A program made the translations under genes and the position numbers. Shown here one piece after another: positions 13,313 through 24,878 of a DNA stretch of 64,000 nt; positions within the stretch are counted from its first letter, which is position 1; the number at the start of each line of letters is the position of its first letter. The stretch is from contig BDDC01000164.1 of NCBI GenBank assembly GCA_001662425.1, positions 17,897-81,896 of the forward strand, given 5' to 3'. The stretch comes from Chlamydomonas sphaeroides. Lineage: Eukaryota > Chlorophyta > Chlorophyceae > Chlamydomonadales > Chlamydomonadaceae. Below the pieces are notes generated by a model. It was given only the letters and a program-made list of their open reading frames with translations, was not told the DNA's origin and did no database searches.

Positions 13313-15604
13313 GCGGCGTGGTAGTGGAGAGGGGGCTGGGAGGGAGGGTGGGGATGGCGCGGGGCAGGGGAGGGGGCGTGCGGCGGAGGGGGCGGCGGTG
13401 GTGGGGAGGCGGAGGAGGTGGTGGAGGTGGAGGCCAAGGTGGAAGGGACACGTGANNNNNNNNNNNNNNNNNNNNNNNNNNNNNNNNNNNNNNNNNNNNN
13501 NNNNNNNNNNNNNNNNNNNNNNNNNNNNNNNNNNNNNNNNNNNNNNNNNNNNNNNNNNNNNNNNNNNNNNNNNNNNNNNNNNNNNNNNNNNNNNNNNNNN
13601 NNNNNNNNNNNNNNNNNNNNNNNNNNNNNNNNNNNNNNNNNNNNNNNNNNNNNNNNNNNNNNNNNNNNNNNNNNNNNNNNNNNNNNNNNNNNNNNNNNNN
13701 NNNNNNNNNNNNNNNNNNNNNNNNNNNNNNNNNNNNNNNNNNNNNNNNNNNNNNNNNNNNNNNNNNNNNNNNNNNNNNNNNNNNNNNNNNNNNNNNTGCT
13801 GCGGAAGCAATGGAGGTTGCACCGTGCGTAGCCAGGCGGGGGACAGCCGGCATGAGGCTGCCGGCTGCAAGGCTGGCAATCGTGCGGCGCTGGCGACTGT
13901 ACGGTGCGGCGCCCCATTCAGTGCGGGGGTCGTTGGCGGGGCATGGCAGGGCCGTGCCGCCGGAAGTGTGCTCCACTTGTGTGGATGCTGGACACGGTGT
14001 GAACGCAACCTGCGACTGCCCGGAAGGGCGCAGCGCTGGCTGGCGTAGCCGCCGCGAGCATGGCGCTGGAGACGAGAGCAAGAGGCTAGGGCGAGAGGCC
14101 GCCGGCGGTGTGTGCGGCCTGGTGCTGGCCTTGCGCCGCCGAGGGATGCACGCATGCGCATGGCCCCCCCACGTCAGGTGGTCAGGACCGGACGATACTG
14201 CTGAGCGGTGGGGTGCGGGCGAGCACGTGGCCCGCAGCCTGGCCTCCTGGCCTGGCACGAGCCGGCTGGTGGTGGGATTGCTTGGGCTTGGGAGGGCATC
14301 GCATGGGCGCGAGGAGGCCCACTAGGGCTGTAGCGGTGGGTTGACGGCGCTGACCGGCCTGTGATCCCCCACGGGTGGCCGGCAGCCGCTGGGCGCATTT
14401 TGCAACCCGCGCTGGTGACCCCCACCCGAACCGCCTCTCATCTGGCATCACTGGTCCCATGTGAAGGCTGGCGCTGCCCCTTTCTGGCTGCAGCGTGTTG
14501 GCGCTGTTGCTGCTGCGAGCTGTGCTGCCTCGGCCGCACATGGCTGCGTGCGGCAAGGCCGCCGGACGACAGCCGCATGCGCGTCGCTCCCACAGCGGGA
14601 GCACTGCAGCCAGGGGGAATGTCCGCGCCACCGCAGCGTCACACCCTTTGCGTCGCCTCGGTGACGGCCCAGGGCCGCCCTCAGACCACGCCGCTCCACT
14701 CTCCGCCAGGCTACTACCGTACGCTTGGCACCGCCGCACGCGCACACCCCAGCCGCGGGGTGAGCCGACGGCAGCAGCTGTTCGCTGCCGCCTCGGCATA
14801 AAAACGGGACGCCACCACGTCATTCACGCGCCCTCGCACTCATACGAGCATGCTCGGCAAGCCGCCGCCGCTACCTCACCCCGCAGGCGCTCGGCCTGCC
14901 TGATCGCCCTGTGCCGCCACAGACCCGTGAGCTGCATCCTGCGGTTCGAGGCCCCTATGGCCCTGACGGCGCCCAAGGGGCCCATGCAACTGGAAACACA
15001 CGGCACGCCCCAACTTGCCCCCACACCCACTCGAAGCCTGCTGTGCAACCTCCGCCATTGCCGCTGCCGCACCGTCGTAGTCTTCTCGATACCGCCCACG
15101 TCACGTCAACCTCACCGCGATTGCCGCCACGCCTCCGCGGCCCCCGCGCGCTTGCGGCGCCTGCCGCGACCGCAGCCCTAACGCACGGCTACTCTGACAT
15201 GAAAGGCAAGCTCCCAACTGCATATGCGACCGCTCATATGTGGGCCCCCACCTCGCCAGCACCCCCGCGCATAACGGTCAGGGCCTTTCGCCGCGTGTCC
15301 AAGGTCAGGTGCCGCGCCAAGGGCTGGGCGCCCAGCCCCGACCCCCACACACTGGTCTGCGCTCCGCGGCATGAACCGTCCCGCCAGCGCATTGGCTGTT
15401 GGCAGTGGCCGCCGCCGAAGCTCTGGCGCTGCCTTGCCGCTGCCGCGCCGCCACGTGCGCCGCCCATCATGCCGTGCCTGTCTAGGCCGGCACGCCTGTG
15501 CTCACCTTCAACGCCCTTTCACAGCCGCTGCACGGCCTGCTCCCCGCCTCCCGTCGCGTCTCGCGCCTCCGAGCTTCCGCCACAGCACGCGGCGCGCAGC
15601 GGCA
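13313..15604. other. Convergent intergenic region with assembly gap; no gene recognised
   Basis: This lies between the stop of the ATP-grasp gene and the stop of LF4, so it should hold two 3'UTRs. It contains the 341-base N run. The ORFs on both sides are GC-driven, biased in composition, and lack coherent splice structure or motifs. Confidence 0.45.
13456..13796. other. Assembly gap (341 Ns)
   Basis: A run of unresolved bases. The left flank is a G/GGA-rich purine stretch (GGTGGAGGTGGAGG), a plausible cause of the gap. Confidence 1.
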
Positions 15605-18227
15605 CTACGACTGGCCTGCGTTCTGCCCAGCGAGCTGGCGCAGTGAGTAGGGGCTGATGTACTTGCTGTTTGTCTTGCCAACACCCACGTTGGCCTTGTA
15701 CTTAACCGCCGCCGCCGCCGCGGCCGCGGCTTGGTGGCCGCCGCCGGCGCCAATGGCCGCCCCGCCGGCGCCCGGCCCCGCCGCCGCGTGCCCCTGTGAC
15801 GCCTGTTTGTTGACTGCCCCGTACTTGCTTACGACGCCCACCGACTGCCGCCGGCCGACGGTGCCGCCGTTGGCCGCCGCCGACGCCGCGGTGCCACTGG
15901 CCACACCCGCCGCTGCGCCAGCAGCGACGGCCCCTGCCGCAACGGCCGTCGCGCCGACGGCACCGGTTGCGGCGCCGGCCGCGCCCGCTTTGGCCTTGTA
16001 GGCTGGCCCCGCCGCGGCTCCTGCTCCCCCGCCTAGCTCGTACATCTGGTTGATGGTGGATCGCCGCGTCGAGGTGTGCGCCGCGGCGGCCACCGTCGAC
16101 CCAGTCATGTTGGCTTTGGACAGGCTGAGGTTGGCGATGGGCGGCAGCGACGCGTCCTCGCCGCCGCCCTCGACCGACGCCACGCTGCTCTGCGCCGCAA
16201 GGCCCGGCAGCCGCGGGTAGGCGGCGTCCCCACCGCTCGCCTCGGCCTCCTCCTTGTGGCCAGGCTGCGGCTCAGCCTGCGGGCGACAGCGACACGACAG
16301 GGGACGGGTAGGGTTCAGACCTCAGCCGGCTCGCCCAACCTGCCCCCCGCACGGCGCGCCCCCGCACAAGCAAGCCTGCTGGGTGGGCGGCCGCGGCCGC
16401 ACCTGCGGGTGGGTGGCCCGCACGGCGATGCTGGGCAGCCCCGCCGCGTCGTGGGCTGCGGCCTCCGCGGCGGGCGGCGTGGAAGGGTGCGCCTCGTGGT
16501 CGCTGCCGTTGGACGAGACGGTCGCCTGCGGACGGGGACGCAGGGGCGCAAGGCAAGGCAGCGGGCGGATCAGCGCCAAGCGAACCTCCCTACAAGCGCC
16601 CCGCGTGACACACGCCGCGGCGGCCAGCGGCCGCCGCCAGCTGCTCCCTCCCTCCCGCGGCGCCGCGGCGCGCTGGCACTGACCTGCTGCCGGACCTTCT
16701 CCGCGTCCGTGGCGGCGGTCAGGTGGCCGCTGGTGTCGGGCGCCATGAGCGCCTTTTGGCGCTTCTCCGCCTCGCGCAGGTCGCGGAAGTAGGGGTGCCG
16801 CAGCGCCTGCCGCGCCGACAGCCGCTCGTCCGGGTTGTACGACAGCAGCTTGACGATGAGGTCCACGCACTCGGGGTTGACGTGCGGTATGAGCTTGGCC
16901 ACGCCGCTGCCCTCCTTTGGCGGAAAGTTGAAGTCCATGTGCGCGGACCGCTTCTTCATCTTCGCGAGCAGCTCGGGGGGCGGCGTGCCCAGGATGTTGT
17001 GGATCTTGGTGATCTGGTCCAGCTCGTTGGTGCCCGGGAACAGCGGGAAAAGCGACACGATCTCGAAGAACACGCATCCCACGCCCCACATGTCCATTTT
17101 GTAGTTGTAGTAGCCGTCTGTGAGCAGGCACTCGGGCGCGCGGTACCAGCGCGTGCTGATGTACTCAGTGTAGGGCTGCTTGGAGTAGATGCCGCGGCAG
17201 GAGCCGAAGTCCGCGAGCTTGAGGCAGTCATCCATTATGAGGATGTTCTCGGGCTTGATGTCGCGGTGGAAGATGCCGTTGCGGTGCATATGGTCCATCG
17301 CCTTCATCAGCCTGAGCGATGGCGAAAGGTGGGGTGGGGGAAAGGGCAGGTTAGGCTAAGCGTAGGCCGGCGGGGGCTGGTGAGTGTCCAGGCGGGTGGC
17401 ACGCGGGCGCGGCTGCATGTGGCGTGGCGGAGGTCCTGTTCAGGCACCCAGCCACGGGCCGCGGGCAGCGCAGGCTGCGCTGCAGCTAGGGCGCCAGGGC
17501 GGCTCATGACTGGCCAAGGACAAAGAGCATACCGGTAGGCCCGTTCCAGGCCGGTACAGGATTGAGCTTGCTGGTTACCAGCCCCCACTGGCGCGCAGCC
17601 CCAACGCATAGCATGCCAGCAGCCCAGGCCACATGCCTGTACGCAGCGCACGCAAATCCTTCAACCAACCATACCCCAGCCTACCACTCTACTTCCCTCG
17701 CGCGGCGCCGTATCCCCCCTTATCCCAGGCACACACCTCGCCGCCCTTCCCCGCGCGCCCTTCCTCGCCCGCCCTTTCCCGCCCGCCCTTCCCCGCCCTT
17801 CCTCGCCCACCCCTTCCCCCACGCCCTTCCCCGCCCATTCTTGCCCTTCCCAGCCCAGCCCTTGCCCGTCCTTCCCCGCCAACCCAGGCACTCACTGGTA
17901 CATGTAGTTCTTTATCCGCTCCTCCGCCACGTAATGCCGCCGCCCCCGTATAAGCTCATAGATGTTCATGTCCATCAGCTCAAAGACTAGCGCCAGGCGG
18001 CCCGTGGGCTGGTCATACAGCACCTCGAGCAGCTTGATGATGTTGGCATGCGGCGACAACCGCCGCAGCGCCTGAATCTCGCGCAGGTTGTTCACCTGGT
18101 CCAGGCTGTCGAAGTGGTTCTTCATACACTTAATGGCTACATACTTGCCATTCTTAATGCACTGGGCTTTAAGCACCTCGGAGAAGGTGCCCTCGCCCTT
18201 CTTGGCGACCAGCCGGTACTTGTGCAT
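15605..18227 (-). CDS. LF4: MOK/RAGE-family MAP-kinase-like protein kinase, LF4 (flagellar length control)
   Basis: Four exons on the minus strand: 18227-17896, 17311-16684, 16525-16403, 16276-15605. The product is 584 aa. The kinase domain fills about residues 4-290: GEGTFSEV glycine loop, VAIK lysine, NNLREIQALRRL helix, ELMDMNIYELIRGRR, HRDIKPENIL catalytic loop, DFGSCR, and a TEY activation motif in SKQPYTEYISTRWYRAPE. This closely follows the MOK subfamily, whose Chlamydomonas member LF4 shortens flagella (null mutants have long flagella). The splice after YMY rebuilds YMYQLMKAMDHMHRNG. The last ~265 residues are Ala/Gly/Ser-rich and low-complexity (about AAAAHTSTRR onward), probably disordered. 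Assignment to the MOK subfamily is secure; naming it LF4 rests on green-algal context. Confidence 0.92.
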
Positions 18228-19181
18228 GGCTGTCGCCTCGGGGTAGTCTGAGCGCCGGAGCGCCGCAGGGCGCGCGGCGGCACGCGCCGCGTATGGATGG
18301 CGCGTCCGCTCCGAGCGCGCGAGACGGCGGGGGCTAGCCGCTGACGGCTAGCGGGAAGGGGTGGCGGGGGCTGGGCGCCCCGCACGGTTACGCCGCGTGC
18401 CGGCGGGCGAACCCGCGTGGTCTTTCGGCTGCTGCGCGACGCGTCCCGAAGGCGTCGATTCTGCTCCTCAAGCCCGCTGCTGCTGTAGGTCGCCAGCTAT
18501 TCGGCACGCGTCGGGCCCGACGGACACCTGCGAAGGGCAGAAGCAAGCACCGTGTCCACTGACATTTGCAAAATTTGACATGTAGCTGCTATGCGGAAAG
18601 GGCGCGGCGTAATAGACGGAGCGCCAATGCAAGCACTCCTAGGCACGCCGTCTTTGTAAGTCCGCAGCAAGCGAGCTCCGCCAGCATCAGCCTTCAAGAG
18701 TACTGTTGGCACATACACGGTGTACGCGCGCCCACAGCTGGCCCATTGCCGCTGCCCGGTGCGGACTGACGAGCAAACCACCGTGGCTCACCAGCTGCGT
18801 TAACTTTGCGCTTAAAAGCACTTGCTCTAGTCCGCCTTCCACTTCGTGACTGTGCACGACGAATTGCTGTGAACTCACTTAACTCTACGTGAAGCGCGAT
18901 GAGCCGGCAAATTATATTAAAGGCTAATTTTGCGTATGTTAGCATACCAGTGTTACAAGTGAGTGCGACGAGGACATACTCGAAGTTCCCTCACTGATGC
19001 CAACGGGCCCGGCACGAACCGCACGCAGTTTACCCGTGACGGCCCCCATGCAACAACATAGCGCTCTACCTTCCCTCCCATGTCACGCATACCGCTGTAA
19101 CGTCCAACTGTTCCGCTTCGTGCTTCTCGCTCACTTCCGCCGCCTGCGCCACCTGTGCCGTCTCAGCTCCAGTGAAACATG

Positions 19182-19249
19182 TCCCAGCTGCGCATGGGTG
19201 CATGGCTCGCCCCAAAAAGAGGCCACCCAGACCAGACGAACACCGTCGG
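19182..19249 (+). repeat. About 68-bp direct repeat, copy 1 (partner at 53809-53873)
   Basis: The segment beginning CCAGCTGCGCATGGGTGCAT recurs almost unchanged at 53809-53873, in the same orientation, 34.6 kb away. Both copies continue through a GAGGCCACCCAGA block to ACACCGTC, with only a few mismatches and one-base length differences. Neither copy lies in a recognised exon. Confidence 0.75.
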
Positions 19250-19518
19250 CCATTATGCGGTTGTCGCCGGGGCTATTTCAGGGGTCTCGGGCACACCGAC
19301 CTCCGTGCCCTTACCCCACGGGCCGGACCTAGCCGCCCAATCTGCCTGGAACGGCAGGACCATATGTCCTAACGCACGCCGCCGCTGCTGCCGCTCTCGC
19401 TGTGTCGCGGCTGCTTGCGGCAGCCGCCACCACCCCCTGCGCCTCCGCCGCCGGGTCTAAGCGAGCTGAAACAGTACTGCATGTGATATTGCTGTTCGTT
19501 GGCGACTGATGACAAGGT

Positions 19519-19767
19519 GGCCCCATCCGAGTTGGGGAAAAGGGCGTAGCCTTCCCCACCCAGTCCTTCGACAGGCCTGCCGGCTGCCCCCAACAATTTG
19601 GGCTACTTCAGTATCAGGTGCTGGAACGTAGGCGCCAAACCGCCGTCTCAACCTGCGCTTTACGTGCTGGCACTCGTCTGGGGCGCGACCCCTGGCCCCA
19701 TCGCCCGCACATGGCCAGGCACGCTTACGTGCAAAGATATGGCGGGCCCCCCGGCCCCCGGCCTCAC
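19519..19767 (+). repeat. Dispersed repeat family R1, copy a
   Basis: This copy shares the ordered blocks CCCATCC..., AAAAGGGCGTAGCC, CCCAGTCCTTCGACAGG, CTGCCGGCTGCCCCCAAC, GTCTGGGGCGCGACCCCTGG and GCACGCTTACGTGCAAAGA with the copy at 24096-24800. Divergence is high, so this is an old copy. Confidence 0.65.
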
Positions 19768-19959
19768 ATTAGCTGAGGGCTAAGCTCGGGGCTCGGGCCA
19801 ACGTTCTTGGCTGCGCTCGGGGTTCGGGTCCATGGACAAAGTATACGTCGTCTGCTGTCGATGCCGTGCCATGAAACCCCCAAAACACGTCCGCCCTCCC
19901 CGTCCCCCCACCTCTCTTGCTGCCATCTCACACCCACGACAGGCGCGCGATGTCAACGC

Positions 19960-20445
19960 ATCACTCAACACCCGCTACGCGACCGTCTGCCGGCGAACAG
20001 GCGAGCACGGGGGAAAGCCGCCTGCCCTGAGGCGCCCGCCCCGCCGCGCACCGGGCGGCGGCGGCAACGGGGGCTGCGGCGCAGAGCCAGGGCCAGGCGG
20101 TGGCGGCGGTCGCGGCCGCGGCCAGCGCGGCCGCCTTGGCTCTGACAGCGGGGGCCGGGGCGGGCCCTCCGCTGGCAGCGCCGCCGCCGCTCCCACTCCT
20201 GGGCCGGGGCCGAGCTGCCGCGGCGAGCGTGGCCGCCCGAGTTCGGCCTCGGCTGGCGGCGGCAAGCGGAGGTCGCGTCCCAGACAATATCCGACGCCGT
20301 GACGTAGAGCGCTCGTAGAGAGGGTGGTTGGCGCCTGCGTACCAACGCCTTTAAACGGAAGCAACTCCAATGGTCGGGGGGCGGCCGGCAGCCCGAGACA
20401 GAGGACGGGTTGGGGCTGCGCCCCTTTTCCTTTCTGATGGGGATT
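19960..20445 (-). repeat. Dispersed repeat family R1, copy b (left arm of inverted pair)
   Basis: Read on the minus strand from 20445, this runs CCCATCAGAAAGGAAAAGGG, GCGCAGCCCCAACCCGTCC, GGCTGCCGGCCGCCCCCCGACC, GCAGGCGCCAACCACCCTCTC and TACGTCACGGCGTCGGA, then a GC-rich core and a CAGGGCAGGCGGC end. The same blocks occur in the same order on the plus strand at 24096-24800. The two copies therefore face each other across the GAF-protein gene. Confidence 0.75.
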
Positions 20446-21348
20446 TACTTGGGCAGTTGAAGCCACGGGGCAGGAGATTCTCAAACACGAGATTTACATG
20501 GCGAACCAGCAGGCTCTTAGTACCATGTGCCTGTAGGCGCGTGACCAGAGGCCACACTAGTATCAGCTCTCGTCGCACTCCTGCTCGCCGCGAATTCTGG
20601 CGTCACGCTCGCTCAAACCATGGCCACCACAAGGGCCAGACCAAGCACAGCGCCGCTCTCTTCACAGACGCCAGACTGGCACAAAAATGGGCGGCGGGGG
20701 CTACGGCCCAAAATCTCCCGCCGTGTCACGGGGGGATTCGCCCTCCGCCAACTACTAGCCATGCAGACCAACACGCCAACACACCACGCAAAACCCCGGC
20801 CAAAAATCAACCGCTCGGCACAGCCACGGCCAGGACGCATGCCTGCAACCAACGACTGGCTTCATGCGCGGATCTGCGCACGGCCACAGCCCAAGAACAC
20901 ATTGCAGCACATGGATGCAGGACACGTGAGGCCGTGCGACGGCGGGAAAGCTGGGCAGCATGACTCCGTGCTAGTTCGCAACAAACCGCAAGCTGTGAGC
21001 CTGCCCAAAAGAAGTCCCTGCTGAATTGGGCCTTTATGAACGCGCAAGGGGCGCCCTATCCAACAGGAGAAAGCAATGCCACACCGCCGTGGGGGCGGGT
21101 GAAAGAAGACATGCACCAAGCCAGCGCCCAGCGCGAGCCGGTGCTATCGCCACTCATCAGCTGTGGAGTCCGTATATCAGCTAACTACAAGACCCCGGGC
21201 CCGGACGGCTGGAGCGCGTCGGCGCACATAGATGCAGCACGCCTCACTCCAGCGCCAGGTGACGGGTGCAGTCCTTGCTCACAGCGGCGAACGTCGCCGC
21301 TGCTGCCAGCCCAATGTGGCCAGCGCGCAACGTCCCGCCATCACGCTG

Positions 21349-23265
21349 CTAGCGCTCCTCCGCCGCCCGCTCCTCGACCGCCAGCCCTTCCGCGGAGCCG
21401 GAGCCAGAGCCGACGTCCCCCCGTTCTGATGCGCCGTCCTCGGCCGGCGCCCCCTCCAGCGCTTCCCGCCCGTCCTCGTCGTCGTCGTCCTCTGGCTCCG
21501 TCCCATCCGACAGCGCCGCAACGGACATGACGCTCTTGCAGCGCTGCATTGGCCCTTCCATCACCTTGCGAACCTTGCGAGGGCCGCCCGCCCCGTGCCC
21601 GCTGCCCCCGGCGCCATCGTGCGATGTGGCCGGCGCGCCGTTGGCCAACGGCGCCCCCGTGCCCTCACCGGGGCGCGGCGTGCGCTCCGGGCTGGGGCTT
21701 GCGGGCAACGTTGGCTGCTCCGAGCAGGTGGGCGCGACCGTGGGGCCAGCCCGCTGCCCGGCTGCGGCCGCGGCAAGCGCCTCCGCCGTCGCGGGCCCGC
21801 CCGACGGCACCGCCGCTGGGCAGGCCCGCTGCACAGAGACAGCCAGCCGCTGGTCGGTGGACCCTTGGCTGCACTGCCCGGCTGCGCCCGATGCGCCCTG
21901 GCCATCGGCCTGCTGCCTGGAAGTAGCCCCCTCAGCCGCCGTCGTGGGCCCAGGCCCGCTTGGCCCAGGCCCGCCGCTCTCCGCCTGCGTCCGGGGCTGC
22001 TGCTGCTGCCGCTGCGCCTCCTCCTCGTCGTCGGAGTCGGGTGCACGCGCGCGCCTGCCGCACAGCACGCTGCGCCGGATCGGCTGCGTGACGGGGTTCG
22101 CTAACGACAGGTTGAGCGCCGACAGCAGGCTGCTGATGGAGCTGATGACGTCGGCGACCAGCATGGCTTGCGTCGCGCGCGACGACAGCAGCACCTCCAG
22201 GACGCACACCTGGCCCTTGGCGGGCCGAGCGAGGTCGTAAATGGGTATGTAGAGGGCTTCTGCCAGGCGCTCCAACGCCTCCTCTGCGGATGTAAAACAG
22301 GTGACGGTTGTGGTATCGCGTTGGTTGGAATCTATCAACTGATTGAGCTGTGGGCACGAGGCAGCTGGCTACGTGATGGGAAGGCAGCCACGCGAGCGAG
22401 CGCACCTGTCAGCTGGCTCCGCGGGTGAAGCGTGGGCGGCAGGATGCGCAGGTTCTGCACAATTTGCACAGCTCCCGAACGCCAGACCTTCCCGGGCATG
22501 GAGTTCCGGAAGAACACCGGCCCTTGGCAGCTGCAGGGAAGGGAGCGAAGCACGAGGGCATTGGCCGTGTCCGTTACCAGGCACTGTCGCGGCTACGGAC
22601 GTGCCCCAAGCTTTAAAGGCAAAGCATCCCAAGTGAGCGCCTACCTCCGAACACGCAAATCCTGGAACAACGGGTCCATGACGATGGCCAGCCGCGGGTC
22701 CGCCCAGAGCTGCGGTCGGAGCAACAGGGCGAACGGGGTCAAGTGCTGGACTAGGTTGGCACGAAGCCAAGGTTTGAAGGCGCTGGCTAGAAGCTGCCCT
22801 TCCTGCACAGCTCACCGTGACCTCGACGGAGCTGGGGTTGGCCGACTCCGTGCCGTCAGCGCCGAGCCAGGTCTGCGAGAAGAAGGGCCACAACGCATCG
22901 GGATTGAAGAAAACACAAGCAGGCAGCCCCAGACATGTTCCGCTAGGCTTTCTTTGATGTCCAATAGGGTATTCGCGCATGGCGCTTCGCTTCGAGCAAG
23001 AGGGGACGCAACTTCACGCGGAACGTGCACTGGGCACGGCGCTGCTCCACAACCAGCGCACCTGAGCGATGCATATGTTGTGCGCCTCAGTAAACAGCTC
23101 TTGGAGCCGCTGCAGGACGAAGCTCATCTTCGCCGATAGCTCCGCGCGCGCATGCATTTCCGCAAAAGCTTGCTGCGCCAGCTGAGGATTAAGCGACACA
23201 GCGACGGAGCCAAAGAGAACCGGCAAGGCGGCCGCTGCGGCCGCAGCCGCACCCGCTGCGTCCAT
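21349..23265 (-). CDS. NIN-like (NLP/NIT2-type) GAF-domain protein lacking RWP-RK
   Basis: Five exons on the minus strand: 23265-23062, 22872-22816, 22745-22645, 22530-22406, 22331-21349. The product is about 489 aa and phases agree; the last acceptor is a TAG. The N-terminal ~290 residues follow the N-terminal regulatory region of NIN-like/NIT2 proteins: CIAQ joined to TWLGADGTE (compare the AQVWVP block), LTPFALLLRPQL, GPVFFRNSMPGKVWRSGAVQ (the GLPGRV-WRSG block), then FTSAEEALERLAEALYIPIYD and GQVCVLEVLLSSR (the PVYE...CVGVLEV block). After a hydrophobic helix come ~200 low-complexity residues with acidic runs (EPEDDDDEDG). No RWP-RK motif follows before the stop or in the next 3 kb. NLPs sense nitrate/nitrogen status and bind DNA through RWP-RK. 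A protein with only the sensor half could be a modulator or a decayed paralogue. Family assignment is by motif memory. Confidence 0.6.
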
Positions 23266-24878
23266 ACTGGCGAGGCACCGGCCGCCGGAAACCGGCGAGC
23301 CTGAGCTCAGTGGACTGCTGTTTGCTATGATGGCGGAGAGGCCGCAGGTTACCGGCCGAGAAGCATCGGCAGCTCCTAATTTTAACGCCAAAACGCTGTC
23401 GAAACCTCCCGGTGCACAGCTACGTGATGAGCATGAAGGCGTGAGTAAACAAATGTTTGGTTGTTGCTCGCTGGAAGCGGTCAAAGTGTGTGCCGATGAT
23501 TACTCGCAACAGCAAGGTGTGTCTTGAATTCGCTCTGTGTATAAGACGTCGTCTCTCATGTGATATGTTCAAATATTGTGGCAAGCGGTGCGGCTGGGGA
23601 ATGTCTCGGTATGCGTGCACCATGACGCCCCCGCTCTGGACATGTACGGCCGCCGCGGTCGCCCCACCACCTTCCATATCGCTTCTGCCATACGCCGTCG
23701 TGCTTTTCCACAGCGCAGCACGGCCAAACACCTGCCGGCAAGGACCAGGTGCCTTCCCCTGCAAGCAGGGCAGCTGGGGGCACATGCCCGTGCCCGCAGG
23801 AGGACCACCAACCCTGGCCCCCGGCCCATGCCGCGCCTGCCCGTACATCCCATACCTTTCTCGGCATCCACCCCTCACCTTACAATACATCACAAGCTTG
23901 CCGGACAACACGGCACATCTCGACAGTCGCTCGCACTGGCCGTCGATACCAAAGACTTGCGGCTACCTTGGTTCCGTGCAGCAGGCCGCCACGTAGCAGC
24001 CCACGGGCTGATAGGCAGAGGAAGCGCGTAAACGACCCGGAACGAGGTTGTGAGCGCCTGAACTTCATCCGGTATTCATCATTCCGCTACGACACGATGT
24101 CCCCATCAGAATAGAAAAGGGGCGCAGCCCCAATCCGTCCTCATCAGCGAAAGTATCCGTCCTATGTCCGGGGCTGCCGGCCGTCCCCCGACCATCGGGG
24201 TTGCTTCCGTTGAAAGCGTTGGAACGCAGGCGCTAACCACCCTCTCTACCAGCGCTCTACGTCGCAGTGCCGGATTTTGTCTGGGACGCGACCCCTGGTC
24301 CCTTTACCCGGACATAGCCGGGGCACGCTTGCGTGCAAAGAAATGGCTGGCCCCCCGGCCCCCCGACCTCTCGTCACGCAAGCGCATGGCCGCTACCGCA
24401 ACAGCACTCGCCCAGCCAGCCAGGCACGGCCAGGAGGCAGGGCCCGCCCTCGTCGCCAACTCAGCCCCCAACACCGCTACGCTTCCGCTTGGCGCCGCCA
24501 GCCGCAGCCGAGCTTGGGCTGCTGCGCTTGCCGCGGCCGCCGCTGCCGAGGCCGAGGCCGCTCGGCCCCGGCCCGGGATTGGAATGGCTGCGGCGCTGCT
24601 AGCGGCGGGCCCGGCCCAGCCCCCGGTGTGAGAGCGAAAATGGCCGCGCTTGCTGCGGCCGCGACCGCCGCCACCGCCTGGCCCTGGCCCTGTGCCGCAG
24701 CCCCCGTCGTCGCTGCCGCCGCCAGGCGCGCGGCGCGGCGAGCGCCTTAGGGCAGGCGGCCTTTCACCGTGCTCGCCCGTGAGCCTGTTAGACGTACACT
24801 CACAGGGCGAACACTCGCATGCACGTCGCAGATACGTCAGGGCACCGCAAAGACAGCCCCTGCGCGAACAGCTCGCAC
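23266..24878. other. Intergenic region with dispersed repeat
   Basis: The left part is the upstream side of the GAF-protein gene. From 24096 onward it is repeat copy c. The frames at 24164-24750 are Ala/Arg-rich by-products of the repeat. No additional gene is recognised. Confidence 0.45.
24096..24800 (+). repeat. Dispersed repeat family R1, copy c (right arm of inverted pair, longest copy)
   Basis: Block order is CCCATCAGAATAGAAAAGGG, GCGCAGCCCCAATCCGTCC, GGCTGCCGGCCGTCCCCCGA, GCAGGCGCTAACCACCCTCTC, TCTGGGACGCGACCCCTGG and GGGCACGCTTGCGTGCAAAG. A GC-rich core of about 350 bp follows, ending near AGGGCAGGCGGCCTTTCACC. The GC-rich core is recognisably the reverse complement of 19980-20290. 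Confidence 0.75.

Larger units (their letters stand above)
18228..21348. other. Repeat-rich intergenic region
   Basis: This contains the LF4 promoter side (18228 rightwards) and then several repeat copies (19182-19249, 19519-19767, 19960-20445), listed separately. The open frames around 19832-20302 are alanine/arginine-rich by-products of the GC-rich repeat core. No other gene is seen. Confidence 0.5.

Noticed and set aside
13810..14823. Several 100-200 aa ORFs after the first gap on both strands
   Set aside because: No family motif, no consistent donor/acceptor pairs, and biased composition typical of random GC-rich frames.
15657..16001. Plus-strand 114-aa alanine/proline-rich ORF
   Set aside because: It is exactly antisense to the low-complexity LF4 tail and is a composition artefact.
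19832..20302. Open frames of 100-150 aa rich in Ala/Arg/Gly on both strands (also 24164-24750)
   Set aside because: They coincide with the GC-rich core of the dispersed repeat, exist in inverted copies with different frames open, and show no motif or splice logic.
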